64,000 bases of DNA, from contig CAJNDS010001068.1 in NCBI GenBank assembly GCA_905221605.1, positions 239,501-303,500 on the forward strand, given 5' to 3'. This document shows, in pieces, positions 42,291 through 50,995 of this stretch; within the stretch, counting starts at the first letter, position 1; each line of letters begins with the position of its first letter. The position numbers and the translations under genes were made by a program. The DNA comes from Symbiodinium natans (lineage: Eukaryota; Sar; Dinophyceae; Suessiales; Symbiodiniaceae). The notes beneath the pieces are model-generated. The model was not told the origin of the DNA and made no database searches. It saw only the letters and a list, made by a program, of their open reading frames with translations.

Positions 42291-45200
42291 TCAGGCGGCG
42301 TTAGAGTTGTCAGCCGCCGGATCATGGAAGTAGTTCTTGAGCTCCCGCCTGTCCAGGGGTCGATTCTCCTCAAAGCGCCTCTGCCAGAACTCCTCGTCGG
42401 CGGCCCTGTTGGCACGCGCCTCCAAATGTGGGGTCCATCGTCTCACAGGTGGCTTGGGTGGCTCGGGCGGAGCCTGATGATCCCAATCGCCAGCTCGGGA
42501 CCACTCATCATCCCAAGCATCCCACTGGTTCTGGTCGTATGAGGAGGTCTCGCGAGCGGTGTCGCGGTAGCTGCTGCTGGGGTGCCACTGATCACGGTCA
42601 CGATCACGATAAGAAGACGACTCTCGGCGAGAAGACTGCGCTCTGTGATCATCGTGGTGGCTTGATCTCTCCCTCCGGACCTTTCTCCGGGAGTCACTCG
42701 AACTGCTCCTTGCCCTTCGGTCATGGTGTCGATGACGGGAGCGGGATCGACCACCAAACTGGGCAAGGGCATCTTGCAGGAGCTGTTCTGCACGCTCCGC
42801 TCTCCGTTCCGCCTCCTGCTTGTCCCGCTCGGCGTCCCGGAGCTTGCTTCGAAGTGACTCGACTTCCTTGTCGCGCAGCGCTAACTTCCTCTCCAGGGTT
42901 TGTACCTGGGCCTGAACTGGCAGATGACTTGAGGTGGCAGTGAACACACCTGAGCCCGCTTGCTGATGAAGCCTCCCTGTCAGGGAGCTCGGGTCCCACT
43001 TCGCCACGTAGGAGGTGTGCTGCTTGCCACGAAGCCCCAATCGAGTAGCTGCCTGCGATGCTGACTCTCCCTCTCCAGGCGCTACTTCCAGCGGATCTGA
43101 TGGGACCTCTTCCACCTCATCGTCTGCGTCCAGATCAGTAACTTCCTCCGGAGCTGTGCCCGGGGCCCTTTCAGGCTCTGACTCGCAGTGCAAAATGCAT
43201 GTGGTGCTCTCCTTGACATCGCCTTCCAGATACTTGATGAAGTCGGCGAACACCTGTTCGTAGGCCGCCTTCGCATCGTCTGTGCGATGTGTGCACCAGC
43301 TGCAATGCCCGCGGCAAGATCCACCCATGAGCGGCCAGGACTGTTCGCTGTTGCAATGCTGCATGGAAACATGAAGTCCTTCAACGCGAAGTAGCATGTG
43401 CTCAATGAGGATGCCTCCTGCCACGGAACGGTGCCGGTTTTGTTTGCAGACAACGCTAATGTTCATCGCCTGGTAGCCCTGCTCCATTGACTTCTTCACC
43501 TTGGAACGAATGGCTCTGCAATGTTGCAGGAATCCAGGGTCTGCAGCTATCGCCTTCATTATGCTTGTATCTCGCTTGCGATCTGCGAGCTCAGGATCCA
43601 AACTCCTGGCATTCGGCAAGTATGTCAGGTCAAAGAAGATGCCGACGAATGCGCCTCCGAGTTCAAGGGTAGCCTCTGCCGAGCGCATCTCACTAAACAT
43701 ATCAGCGAAATGCTGTGGCTCCCAAGCGTTGCGGATCTTATCAACGGCCTCCTCGAAGTTGTAGCCGAAGGTAAAAATGTCCGCGGCGTGCTTGGGATTG
43801 TCTCCTCCCTCGGTGGGGAAGGTCTCGGAATTCAGCTGCTGAGGCCTCGCCTTAGGAGCGGGGCGCTGTGAAGGTGCGATGGCCATGGCTGCTGTCAAAT
43901 TTGTGTTCTCACCTTGGGGTTCACTTATAGAGTGCGTCTGCATTGAAGAGGCCTTTCGTTTGGTGACCTTGCTGTTTGCGCACTTATCCGAACCCTCTGC
44001 TGCTATTGCTCGGGCAGCACCTGCAGGTGGCGGTGGGATCGCAAATCCTCGAACAAGGCGGGGTTGTTTCCCCTGCAAGAGACCATCGGTTAGGCAAATG
44101 CAAAGCAAACCTGAGTCTGATGTCCGATGCAACTTGAGTTCAATGGTCTTGTCGGGGTTCGACGGGAGCCTTACGGAGCACGTCCCTAAGTGTAGGTCTT
44201 TTGCCATCCCAAGTTGACTCTGGGCATGAAGCGATAGTAGGAGGGGTGCCCCACCAGGGATCTCATGGGAATCTAGCGCCCCACACAATCTTTCCCTATG
44301 GGAAACCTCCTCGCCCTCAACTGAATCCAAGGGCAAAAGGCAGAAAGGAAAGGTTCGGGTCCCAAGCGTGGAAGTGGAACCACTCAAACCCTTGAAGGTC
44401 TTGGAAGTCTCCTTCGCAAACCTCGTGGAATACCCAAAGCTCGCATACTTGGACATGCTCTCGTGACCCCAATCCTCGCCATGAACCGTTGAGTTACACC
44501 CTTCATCCAGGACTGCGAAAACATGTGGGGATGTGCGAATGTTAACCACGGGGAGTTTGCTCAAACTGGGGTTCGTGTCTGTGACTCCCTCGTGTGGTCC
44601 GGCAAGCATGGCAACCATTGCTGTACCGGGCCTTCTCCCCGATGAAGCCATCTCCCAACTCGCGCTCGTGGGGCTCGCATCATCCGCATGATCGTCCAGA
44701 GCCTCTTGAAGGTAGGCAAACAAGTCTCCCCTCGTTATCGAAGGTTCGGTGACGAAGTGACCCTCAACTGCCTCCTTGAACTGTTCAAGGGCTGGTACGA
44801 CCACTTCTACAGGCACTCGGTCCCCTGTTCTGCCCACTATAGAGCGCATCATGTCGAAGTCTAGGGTGTTCGTGTCTCGCAGCTGTGCTGCGGCTGCATC
44901 CCTAGCTTTCTTCTCTTCTTGGGGCAGTTCATCTAGGATCATGCCACAAAGCTTGCACTTGATTCGGCTGGTTGTCTTGCTGGAACCTGAACGATCTACC
45001 TGGGCATGCGTGCATGTGGTAGGGTCGACCTGTACCTGTTCTTTGCGAGTCTTGGTTACCGTGCCACAGGACTTGCATGTGCGCATGTCTATGTACGAAT
45101 TGCTCCCTGTCTTGCTAAAGGTCTTACAACCACCCCTGCACTTGGGCCGGAAACCGGTACTGGATGAGGCGGTGCCTTCAGCGTTGGCTGCGCGGTCAGC

Positions 45201-46493
45201 AACGGGAGTTGGGGGCATCATCGTACTAAGAGAGATGTCTCTTCTACGCACTTCTATGGGGTCCGTGTCTTCTACCACATAGTGCTCATGCACCCAGTTC
45301 AGGAAATCACCCAAACACTTGGAAGGACACTTCTGTGTTTGACCCCAAAGGACATACCCAGGATAGGTGTGCAGCACTCGTTCATACGTCAGGCCTTTGT
45401 GATGACCAAAAGTGAACAAGGTGTCAGATCCTGGCGGTGGGCTGTCACGCATGGCAGTGGCTTCCGATCTGCGAACACGAGGACGCTCTGAGGGTCCTCC
45501 GCTCCTTTCAGCGGGATAGCCCTCCATGTCTCTTGAAGTGTTGGAAAGGTGAATGGCAGGGGTCTCATCGTCCGATGCGTCACTCAGTGCGGCAAGGTAG
45601 GCTTGCGAGGAGGATGCCATCCCGGGCTTCCCGGGTGAGGCGGACTTCTCTGCACCTGGACCACCCTTACTGGAACCCTTAGGACCTCCGGGACTACCCT
45701 TAAACCTGCACTCAGCGTCACCGGCCCAATGACCGATTGCGCCGCATCGCAAGCATCGGCTGCGAGCCTTCAGCTCGGCAAGTTTGGCTTTCCTGTCGGC
45801 GATAGAAAGATTGGAAGGAGGGACCTTACCACCCTTCTTACCGCCAGACTTACCAAAACCCTTACCTTTGTTACCCTTCACATTGGCAAGTGTGGTTTGG
45901 GCTGCGTATGCCAGCTGCAATGCTTCGGCGTGCTCCTCGCCTGGCTCGCCTCCAAGCTCTGTCTGCATAGCTGTATATGCATTGAGAGCCAAGGCTAATG
46001 CACTGTCATCAACCCATTCGCCTTCGTCTTCCTCGACCTCATGCTCCTCGGCTACATAGGCCTGACTTTCTGGCTCCTGGTACTCATACTCATCATCCTC
46101 CACGAAACCCTGTGTCATGTAACCGTACCGAGGCTTCTGCTGAAACGAGGTATTCTCCCACCGGGGCTTGGACCATGTTCTAGCGGCAGGCTTGTCTTTC
46201 TCAACGAGCAGGCGTTCACGCATATGCACAACACTATGATGCTTGATCAGTACGCGCGCATACTCATCTACTGTCTCGGCTTGTGCTGCGGTGCGCACCA
46301 TGAGCTGCTCTTGGCGCGACAAACCAGACAGTTCCACAAGGAGATTGGCACGCATGGCCTCTGACAACCTGACTTCTGGGTCCAATTCCCTTAGGGTAAC
46401 CCACCAGCGCTTTCGCCGGGAAATATAAGACAACATCGGCTCCCCTGATTGTTTGGACAAGGGACCTGTCAGCAACTGGCCTTGCCTGAACAA
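42291..46493 (-). CDS. gag: Copia gag-protease polyprotein with RapZ-C-like and exonuclease-X-like domains
   Basis: A 1,400-codon open frame. Residues 1-110 are capsid-like helices (ISRRKRWWVTLRELDPEVRL, ANLLVELSGLSRQEQLMVRT). A zinc knuckle lies at 247-262 (CLRCGAIGHWAGDAEC, spacing CX2CX4HX6C). Residues 358-404 (TFGHHKGLTYERVLHTYPGY, then W) resemble the exodeoxyribonuclease X C-terminal motif. Four Cys pairs or singles at 452-516 look like a zinc ribbon. The protease has D663 in VLDEGCNSTVHG, with DEG instead of DTG/DSG, and LLLSLHAQSQLGMAKDLHLG downstream. Residues about 905-1,040 resemble the RapZ C-terminal domain (IFTFGYNFEE, FFDLTYLPNARSLDPEL, VVCKQNRHRSVAGG). A coiled coil at 1,196-1,247 and an RS-rich segment at 1,249-1,312 follow. 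The start shown is only the first ATG; true gag begins upstream in other frames. Confidence 0.85.
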   Translation of the reverse strand: MFRQGQLLTGPLSKQSGEPMLSYISRRKRWWVTLRELDPEVRLSEAMRANLLVELSGLSRQEQLMVRTAAQAETVDEYARVLIKHHSVVHMRERLLVEKDKPAARTWSKPRWENTSFQQKPRYGYMTQGFVEDDEYEYQEPESQAYVAEEHEVEEDEGEWVDDSALALALNAYTAMQTELGGEPGEEHAEALQLAYAAQTTLANVKGNKGKGFGKSGGKKGGKVPPSNLSIADRKAKLAELKARSRCLRCGAIGHWAGDAECRFKGSPGGPKGSSKGGPGAEKSASPGKPGMASSSQAYLAALSDASDDETPAIHLSNTSRDMEGYPAERSGGPSERPRVRRSEATAMRDSPPPGSDTLFTFGHHKGLTYERVLHTYPGYVLWGQTQKCPSKCLGDFLNWVHEHYVVEDTDPIEVRRRDISLSTMMPPTPVADRAANAEGTASSSTGFRPKCRGGCKTFSKTGSNSYIDMRTCKSCGTVTKTRKEQVQVDPTTCTHAQVDRSGSSKTTSRIKCKLCGMILDELPQEEKKARDAAAAQLRDTNTLDFDMMRSIVGRTGDRVPVEVVVPALEQFKEAVEGHFVTEPSITRGDLFAYLQEALDDHADDASPTSASWEMASSGRRPGTAMVAMLAGPHEGVTDTNPSLSKLPVVNIRTSPHVFAVLDEGCNSTVHGEDWGHESMSKYASFGYSTRFAKETSKTFKGLSGSTSTLGTRTFPFCLLPLDSVEGEEVSHRERLCGALDSHEIPGGAPLLLSLHAQSQLGMAKDLHLGTCSVRLPSNPDKTIELKLHRTSDSGLLCICLTDGLLQGKQPRLVRGFAIPPPPAGAARAIAAEGSDKCANSKVTKRKASSMQTHSISEPQGENTNLTAAMAIAPSQRPAPKARPQQLNSETFPTEGGDNPKHAADIFTFGYNFEEAVDKIRNAWEPQHFADMFSEMRSAEATLELGGAFVGIFFDLTYLPNARSLDPELADRKRDTSIMKAIAADPGFLQHCRAIRSKVKKSMEQGYQAMNISVVCKQNRHRSVAGGILIEHMLLRVEGLHVSMQHCNSEQSWPLMGGSCRGHCSWCTHRTDDAKAAYEQVFADFIKYLEGDVKESTTCILHCESEPERAPGTAPEEVTDLDADDEVEEVPSDPLEVAPGEGESASQAATRLGLRGKQHTSYVAKWDPSSLTGRLHQQAGSGVFTATSSHLPVQAQVQTLERKLALRDKEVESLRSKLRDAERDKQEAERRAERAEQLLQDALAQFGGRSRSRHRHHDRRARSSSSDSRRKVRRERSSHHDDHRAQSSRRESSSYRDRDRDQWHPSSSYRDTARETSSYDQNQWDAWDDEWSRAGDWDHQAPPEPPKPPVRRWTPHLEARANRAADEEFWQRRFEENRPLDRRELKNYFHDPAADNSNAA
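42558..42908 (-). other. Coiled coil plus RS-rich tail in gag
   Basis: Residues 1,196-1,247 form heptads (LERKLALRDKEVESLRSKLR). Residues 1,249-1,312 are rich in Ser, Arg, His and Asp (SRSRHRHHDRRARSSSSDSR). RS-like segments are typical of splicing and RNA-binding proteins, so an RNA-packaging or nuclear role is inferred. Confidence 0.6.
43374..43781 (-). other. RapZ C-terminal-like domain inside gag
   Basis: Residues about 905-1,040. It carries TFGYNFEE, then FDLTYLPNA with an acidic residue before Leu-Pro-Asn, a helix ending GFLQHCRAIRSKV, then NISVVCKQNRHRSVAGGILI, which parallels the I-x-C-T-G-G-x-H-R-S-V loop of the RapZ/YvcJ family. The GG of the family loop is replaced by KQN. A small Cys/His cluster (CRGHCSWCTH) follows at 1,060-1,069. 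Confidence 0.55.
45282..45425 (-). other. Exonuclease-X C-terminal-like motif inside gag
   Basis: Residues about 357-404: LFTFGHHKGLTYERVLHTYP, GYVLWGQ and LGDFLNWVHEHY. The pattern F-G-x-(H/Y)-K-G-x-(T)-(Y/F)-x-x-V followed by P-G-Y-x-x-W is the small domain found after the DEDD fold in exodeoxyribonuclease X and as a stand-alone module elsewhere. No nuclease core is present here. Confidence 0.5.
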
Positions 46494-46920
46494 TTCCGAT
46501 GCCTCTTCCCCCTGCAGTCGTCCTCAACCTCATAATCTTGTGGCTGTTGCTCTTCTTCGCCACCGTCTCCTGACGACATGGACTCCGCACCGACCTGGCG
46601 GCCGCGCCGGCGTCCTGGGGCACTTGAAGGACTGGCTGCCATTCCACTGCTCTCATCACCTGTGTGACGGTCCGGGGATCTTATGCCACCACCTACCACT
46701 TTCGTGGGGATGCAGAACGGCTGAGTTGGTGGCTGGAACGGAGGTCTTTCAAGACCTCTCGACGCTGCCTTTCACGATGCTGGGATACACGGGCACGTGT
46801 GCGAAACTCCCAGTCGTGGAAGGACGCTGCGGAGCCGCTGTAAATGTAGCTTCCTGACTTGGTTTCTGCTGGGGTGTCAAGGCTAAGTACAGGGTCGTAC
46901 TTTAACCCAGCTACCGACAT
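46469..46920 (-). pseudogene. gag: N-terminal gag segment broken by two one-base shifts
   Basis: Sense starts with an ATG at 46,920: MSVAGLKYDPVLSLDTPAET, then SASFHD-like ASFHDWEFRTRARV. Near 46,738 it moves to a second frame that reads PFQPPTQPFCIPTKVVGGGI then RSPDRHTGDESSG and YEVEDDC. Near 46,505 it moves to the frame of the 1,400-codon ORF (EEASELFRQGQLLTGPLS). Each change is explained by one missing base. The ATG at 46,920 lies 163 bases inside the 5' LTR border and is the best candidate for the polyprotein start. Confidence 0.65.
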
Positions 46921-47069
46921 GGTGTCGGATTTGCGCAGTGCAGTGGTCTATTGTAGACTGGCAATGCTGACGTTCTTTCGGCTTCTTGGCTCACACCCAA
47001 ATCCCCCTTAGCTTTCTCTTCCGGACGAGATTGCTGCGAGGAATGAAAAACGTGTCACTGAGCTCCACA

Positions 47070-47081
47070 GCTCCGCTACCA
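47070..47081 (-). promoter_or_regulatory. Primer-binding site for initiator Met tRNA
   Basis: On the minus strand TGGTAGCGGAGC starts one base after the LTR. Eukaryotic initiator Met tRNAs end in GCTACCA, so TGGTAGC fits this primer; the following GGAGC would require the dinoflagellate acceptor stem to match. Copia elements commonly prime with initiator Met tRNA. Confidence 0.7.
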
Positions 47082-47082
47082 G

Positions 47083-47295
47083 TTTCAGAAGCGGGGTACT
47101 GGGGCCGGAGTCACAGTGACTAGACTACGTAGCTTGCTTTTTCCGATTGAGCCCAAGGCGCCTGTCAAGCAGGAACTTGTCTCATGAATGCTATTTGACG
47201 CTTGCATGCTTGTTCATGCCTATACAAGTGTTCGTCTAACAGCTTCTGTACTATACGAAATCCAACTCGGCGCTTGTGTACAGGAAAATCTCACA
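47083..47295 (-). repeat. 5' LTR of the copia-type element
   Basis: 213 bp, identical by eye to 36,794-37,006. It should hold promoter and polyadenylation signals, but no TATA box stands out on the minus strand. ACCCT follows at 47,296-47,300 as the target duplication, and the CCCTAAA array resumes. Confidence 0.93.
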
Positions 47296-47419
47296 ACCCT
47301 AAACCCTAAACCCTAAACCGTTTAGGGCTTGGGGATCGTGCAGTGTGAAACCTGCGATTCTGCAGGCTATCTCAGTCCCTGGACTCGAAGCTTGTATGCT
47401 ATGCATCCCGAGCAGGCTG

Positions 47420-47536
47420 CTTCTTAGAATGAGCGAATGGGGTACCCTACATGATCCCTTAAAGGGTATGTATAGGGTTTAGGGTTTAGGGTTTAGCATA
47501 TATGGAACCCTAATTCCCTCATTCCCTACGAAGACC
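47420..47536 (+). repeat. Palindromic mini-element, family H2, with a TTTAGGG insert
   Basis: The left arm CTTCTTAGAATGAGCGAATGG and the right arm AATTCCCTCATTCCCTACGAAG are inverted. The centre ATCCCTTAAAGGGTAT is followed by three TTTAGGG units, so the array lies inside the loop of the palindrome. Confidence 0.7.
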
Positions 47537-47539
47537 CAG

Positions 47540-47540
<1 letters not shown>

Positions 47541-47580
<40 letters not shown>
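47541..47580. repeat. GA microsatellite
   Basis: About 19 GA units immediately after an H2 mini-element. Confidence 0.95.
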
Positions 47581-47586
<6 letters not shown>

Positions 47587-47589
47587 GGC

Positions 47590-48024
47590 GCACATTCCGA
47601 GAGAAGGGGCACACAGCTCCACACAACTGCCGGGACAAGAACTGAGACGGTTTCTCTGGGCGTTCATAACTTGCAAAGCAAACGGCGGAAGCCGAGCTGG
47701 ACTTTTTGCTCTACGGCTTTTGGTTCAAGCTTTTTAGGGTTGAGGCAGAGAGTGCAAGTGGGGAGCAGACTGAAGGAATAGGCAGTCCCACGGTGAGACG
47801 CTGAGACTTACCTTCAAATTGCATGTCTCTGAGGTTGAGATGTTGCCCTGTGCAGTGCCAAGCGACACTTGCAGCAGGATGAGTTCGTTCGAAAAAGAGA
47901 AAACCAGACGTGAAGGCGAGCCAATACCAATTCCGAGAGTCCGATTGCTGATGCAAAAATGTCAGACACTGATGTCTGACTGCCTGAATGTCTGACCGTC
48001 TGCTTTCGTTTTGAGTGAAGACTT
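47590..48024. other. Unique sequence, no gene recognised
   Basis: No frame with a motif. A short repeated word TGTCTGAC/TGTCTGACTG occurs near 47,960-47,995. Confidence 0.3.
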
Positions 48025-48099
48025 ACCCTAAACCCTAAACCCTGAACCCTAAACCCTAATCCCTAAACCCTAAACCCCCCCCCCCCCACAAGCAGCCCA

Positions 48100-48177
48100 C
48101 TAGACTGAAGCTTTCGTAGGCCGCGCCTTCGGCTCCTGCTCCTCCTCCTGCAGAAAAAGCTGGAGGTGGGCAGATTC
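48100..48177 (-). CDS. Putative terminal exon, unknown protein
   Basis: On the minus strand the island reads ESAHLQLFLQEEEQEPKARP then TKASV and a TAG at 48,100-48,102, directly before a poly-C run and a CCCTAAA array. The charged helix and G-rich third positions suggest a real last exon. Upstream exons are not identified. Confidence 0.35.
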   Translation of the reverse strand, partial: ESAHLQLFLQEEEQEPKARPTKASV

Positions 48178-48245
48178 GGTTTAGGGTTTAGGGTTTCGGG
48201 TTTAGGGTTTAAGGTTTAGGGTTTAGGGGTTCAGGGTTTAGGGAG

Positions 48246-49020
48246 CAACATAAGCATTACTTGAGCAGGGGTTCAGAAGTCAGGAAACATGCTATGTTCA
48301 TTCTTCGTGATTTTTTCCGGATGGTTTTTTCTCAGGAGGTTTGCCCCAAGTATACGCCCAAAAAGACAAAAGCCCTCATCTTCCGAACCGCGCCAAAGGG
48401 TACAACCCTATTTGCGGAAACCCATGGTGAAGGTCCACGGGCTCGAAAGCCGCTCGCATAGGTCATCAGAAATACGTTGCGAACATCTGCATGTAGGAAC
48501 GTACGTACGTGCTTGTGTGCGAGCGTGCGTGCGTGCGTGTGTGCTCTTATGAGGAAAACTTCCCATATATGAACCTGTCCTAGTGAAGAGCATTTGACAG
48601 GGTTGGAAGGGCCTTCTCAGGCTACCGGTTAGGGTTCCGGTTGGGATCCAGGACCTTGTGGTTGCAATCACTGTGACAGCCTGCCACGAGTAAGCGCATG
48701 CTATTCAAGCAAAGAGTTGTGATCGACTCAGCTCATTGGGTGTTGGCGCTGATCCTTCCCCGTGCTAGCTTGCCCGGTGCACGAACAGACAAGAAAGAGC
48801 AACAAATGATACAGCTACAAAGTCACAGCAAGGGTGCTGGTTTCGCTGTATTCATGCTGCAGCCATGGCCACATTGCTTTCAATCTTAGACCCGCCGAGA
48901 TCGAGCCACATTGATGTCAATACCTCGGCTACAGTGGGCAAGTTCTACACACATTTCTGTCGCGCTGCACGCGCATTCCTGCTCCTCCCTGTGCAAACCC
49001 TGCGTTGCAATGGGCGTGAA
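48246..49020. other. Array-free unique sequence, no gene recognised
   Basis: Overlapping short frames on both strands without motifs. A GT/GC-type low-complexity tract (ACGTACGTACGTGC, GTGCGTGCGTG) lies at 48,500-48,542. Confidence 0.3.
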
Positions 49021-49080
49021 CTCCTTTCAGTTCTCACAAACCCTAGACCTTAGGACCTAAACCCTAAACCCTAAACCCTA

Positions 49081-49210
49081 GCCGCGCCTCGTCTGGAGCC
49101 GGCTGGACCTCTCGGGGAATCTCCCGGAGAAGCCCCAGAATTTTCGGCTCCGGCAGTGTTGGCGCCGGTGCAGGTTCCGGTGGTGGCGATGCCACCTGTG
49201 CTTCTTGGGT
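49081..49210 (-). CDS. Putative exon, Pro/Glu-rich protein
   Basis: On the minus strand the island between two arrays reads QEAQVASPPPEPAPAPTLPE then PKILGLLREIPREVQPAPDE. The proline-rich linker followed by a charged helix is protein-like, but no family is recognised. Confidence 0.4.
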
Positions 49211-50202
49211 TTGGGGTTTAGGGTTTGGGGTTTGGGGTTTAGGGCTTAGGGACATGTCAATGTGAGCTTCAAGCCTCAAAGTATCTGAACGTACTCAAGT
49301 TGCCCATGTCCCTAAGCCTCACGCAAAAGGCCCCGCCCTCCGTTGCATTTGTACACCTTTGTGGGTTGCGCCGCTGCATTTGCCGAGTTGACGACTCTGC
49401 GCCCATATCAGGCAGCAGTGAAACAAGAGCTCAAAGGCAAATGTACATGTACCTATATATATATATATGTATATTTTTAAACGATTTTCACATGTATCTG
49501 TTTTCTGTAGATGGTGTATTGTCTTTTGTATGTTATGATACTATCTACTATACAATATAGATCTTATACGAAATCCCACCTCTGACACGCTGCTCATGAC
49601 GGAGGGCTTGCTTGGCGCTTCCTTCAGGGGGGTTTGAATCTCCCGCCCTCTTCGCATGATGGTGGGGTCTCATTGGGTAAACCCTAAACCCTAAACCCTA
49701 AACCCTAAACCCTAATCCGAGCATCTGTTTAATTGGTGGGGGCCCCCCCCCCCCCCCACAATAAGGAATGCAGGGTTCCGCAATAGTTGGACCGTGGCCC
49801 TGTATTGATTCTCTATTAAAAACAATAGGCTGCAGATCCCTGAGGTGCTGTAGCTTTGCGTCTCCGCAAGCAAAACAAGAAGCCTGCCGACAGATTTTTG
49901 AACCCCCCCAAAAAAAATCCTTTAAATGTGGGGGGTTTGTCCCATACGAAATCCACCCTAATGGAAAGTAGTCTTCCGGTGGGCTTCCGGCCAAAAAAAA
50001 TTTCTTTAAATGTGGGGGTATTAATTAAACTGATGCTCGGATTAAACCCTAAACCCTAAACCCTAAACCCTAAACCCTAAACAACCGCACTCAGTGCGGT
50101 TATAAGTACCGGGACTGGGGTAGTACGTGTGGTTACCATACTTCTAACCCTACTAATGACCCTCCAAGTACGGAGCCTTGCTGTTTTTGATGGTCTACCC
50201 AA

Positions 50203-50314
50203 CTTGGTAGCCCAGCAACCATATCAAAATCAGGGCACCCTTTTTTGGGTTAAATATTTTTCAGGGACCCCTCACCAAAAGGGGGGGGTTTATGGTTACC
50301 ACTGGGCTACCAAG
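50203..50314 (+). repeat. Palindromic mini-element, family H5
   Basis: The left arm CTTGGTAGCCCAGCAACCAT and the right arm ATGGTTACCACTGGGCTACCAAG are inverted; the centre has CAGGGCACCC and GGGACCCCTC. The second copy is at 58,642-58,755. Confidence 0.85.
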
Positions 50315-50648
50315 CCAAAAGCGTTTAGTGGTGTTAGGGTGTTTTTGGTGTTTCGGGTTTTTCGGGTTGAGGGCTTAGGGTTTCTAGTGGTTTTGGAGTT
50401 CAGCTTTCAGAGCTGAGGCATCGATGCTTCCGGGGCCCTCCCCCGAAACCCGTCACACCCGGCACCCTTGAACCCTAAACCCTGAAGCCCCCTAAACCCT
50501 GAGCCCTGACGTCCAAAACCCTAAACCCTAAACCCTAAACCCTAAACCCTAAACCCTAAACCCTATGTGGAAGCAAAGCCGGCCTTGATAAAGCTGCGCC
50601 ACTGGGCACCTGGGGACTCTTTGGGGTTTAGGGTTTAGGGTTTAGGGT

Positions 50649-50747
50649 TGGGATGTTCCTCCATCTCCTAACAGCCCTTTATAGGGATGATAACAGGGAG
50701 TACTTTGATCCCTGTGAAGGACGGTTAGTATAAGGGGGAACATCCCA
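50649..50747 (+). repeat. Palindromic mini-element, family H1
   Basis: Starts TGGGATGTTCCTCCATCTCC and ends GTATAAGGGGGAACATCCCA, with inner blocks TTTATAGGGATGATAAC and TTTGATCCCTGTGAAGG. It directly follows a TTTAGGG array. Confidence 0.85.
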
Positions 50748-50965
50748 GGGTTTAATTAGGGTTTGTGCGTCCCAAGGAGCATCCCAAGCCTATATGGCTT
50801 CTGATCAACAATCCAAAACGCGCTTGGGATTCTCTTAAGTTAGGTGCCCTTTTCGGCTGACCCTAGGGTAGTTCTCCATAATGTTTACAGAAGGACGCCC
50901 CAGTCCTCCCAGCAGCACCTTCCCCGCTGAAACAAAGCGCCAGACTTCCGACGGATCCCGCATCC

Positions 50966-50995
50966 TTACTTGGAGGTTCATGGGTACTTGTTGGC
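50966..50995 (+). repeat. Single arm of family H3
   Basis: TACTTGGAGGTTCATGGGTA followed by CTTGTTGG matches the left arm of H3 elements. No clear right arm follows within 150 nt. Confidence 0.55.

Larger units (their letters stand above)
36794..47295 (-). mobile_element. Complete Ty1/copia-type LTR retrotransposon with extra domains
   Basis: The element is 10,502 bp long and transcribed on the minus strand. It has two 213-bp LTRs that appear identical base for base, a primer-binding site next to the 5' LTR, and flanking ACCCT duplications (36,789-36,793 and 47,296-47,300). The domain order is gag, zinc knuckle, protease, then integrase before reverse transcriptase and RNase H, which defines the copia superfamily. 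At 10.5 kb it is about twice the usual copia length, because extra domains are present in both large ORFs. The polyprotein frame changes about six times (near 46,738; 46,505; 42,290-42,400; 41,527; 41,345; 40,947), several at homopolymers. With identical LTRs this means a recent insertion by an element copied in trans, real recoding, or assembly errors. Confidence 0.93.

Noticed and set aside
46264-46659. 131-codon frame at the start of gag
   Set aside because: It overlaps the true gag sense in other frames; only the other two frames give gag-like sequence.
49440-49565. Relation of the TA-rich stretch to 23,790-23,960
   Set aside because: Only short TA-type words are shared; similarity is not above what composition gives.
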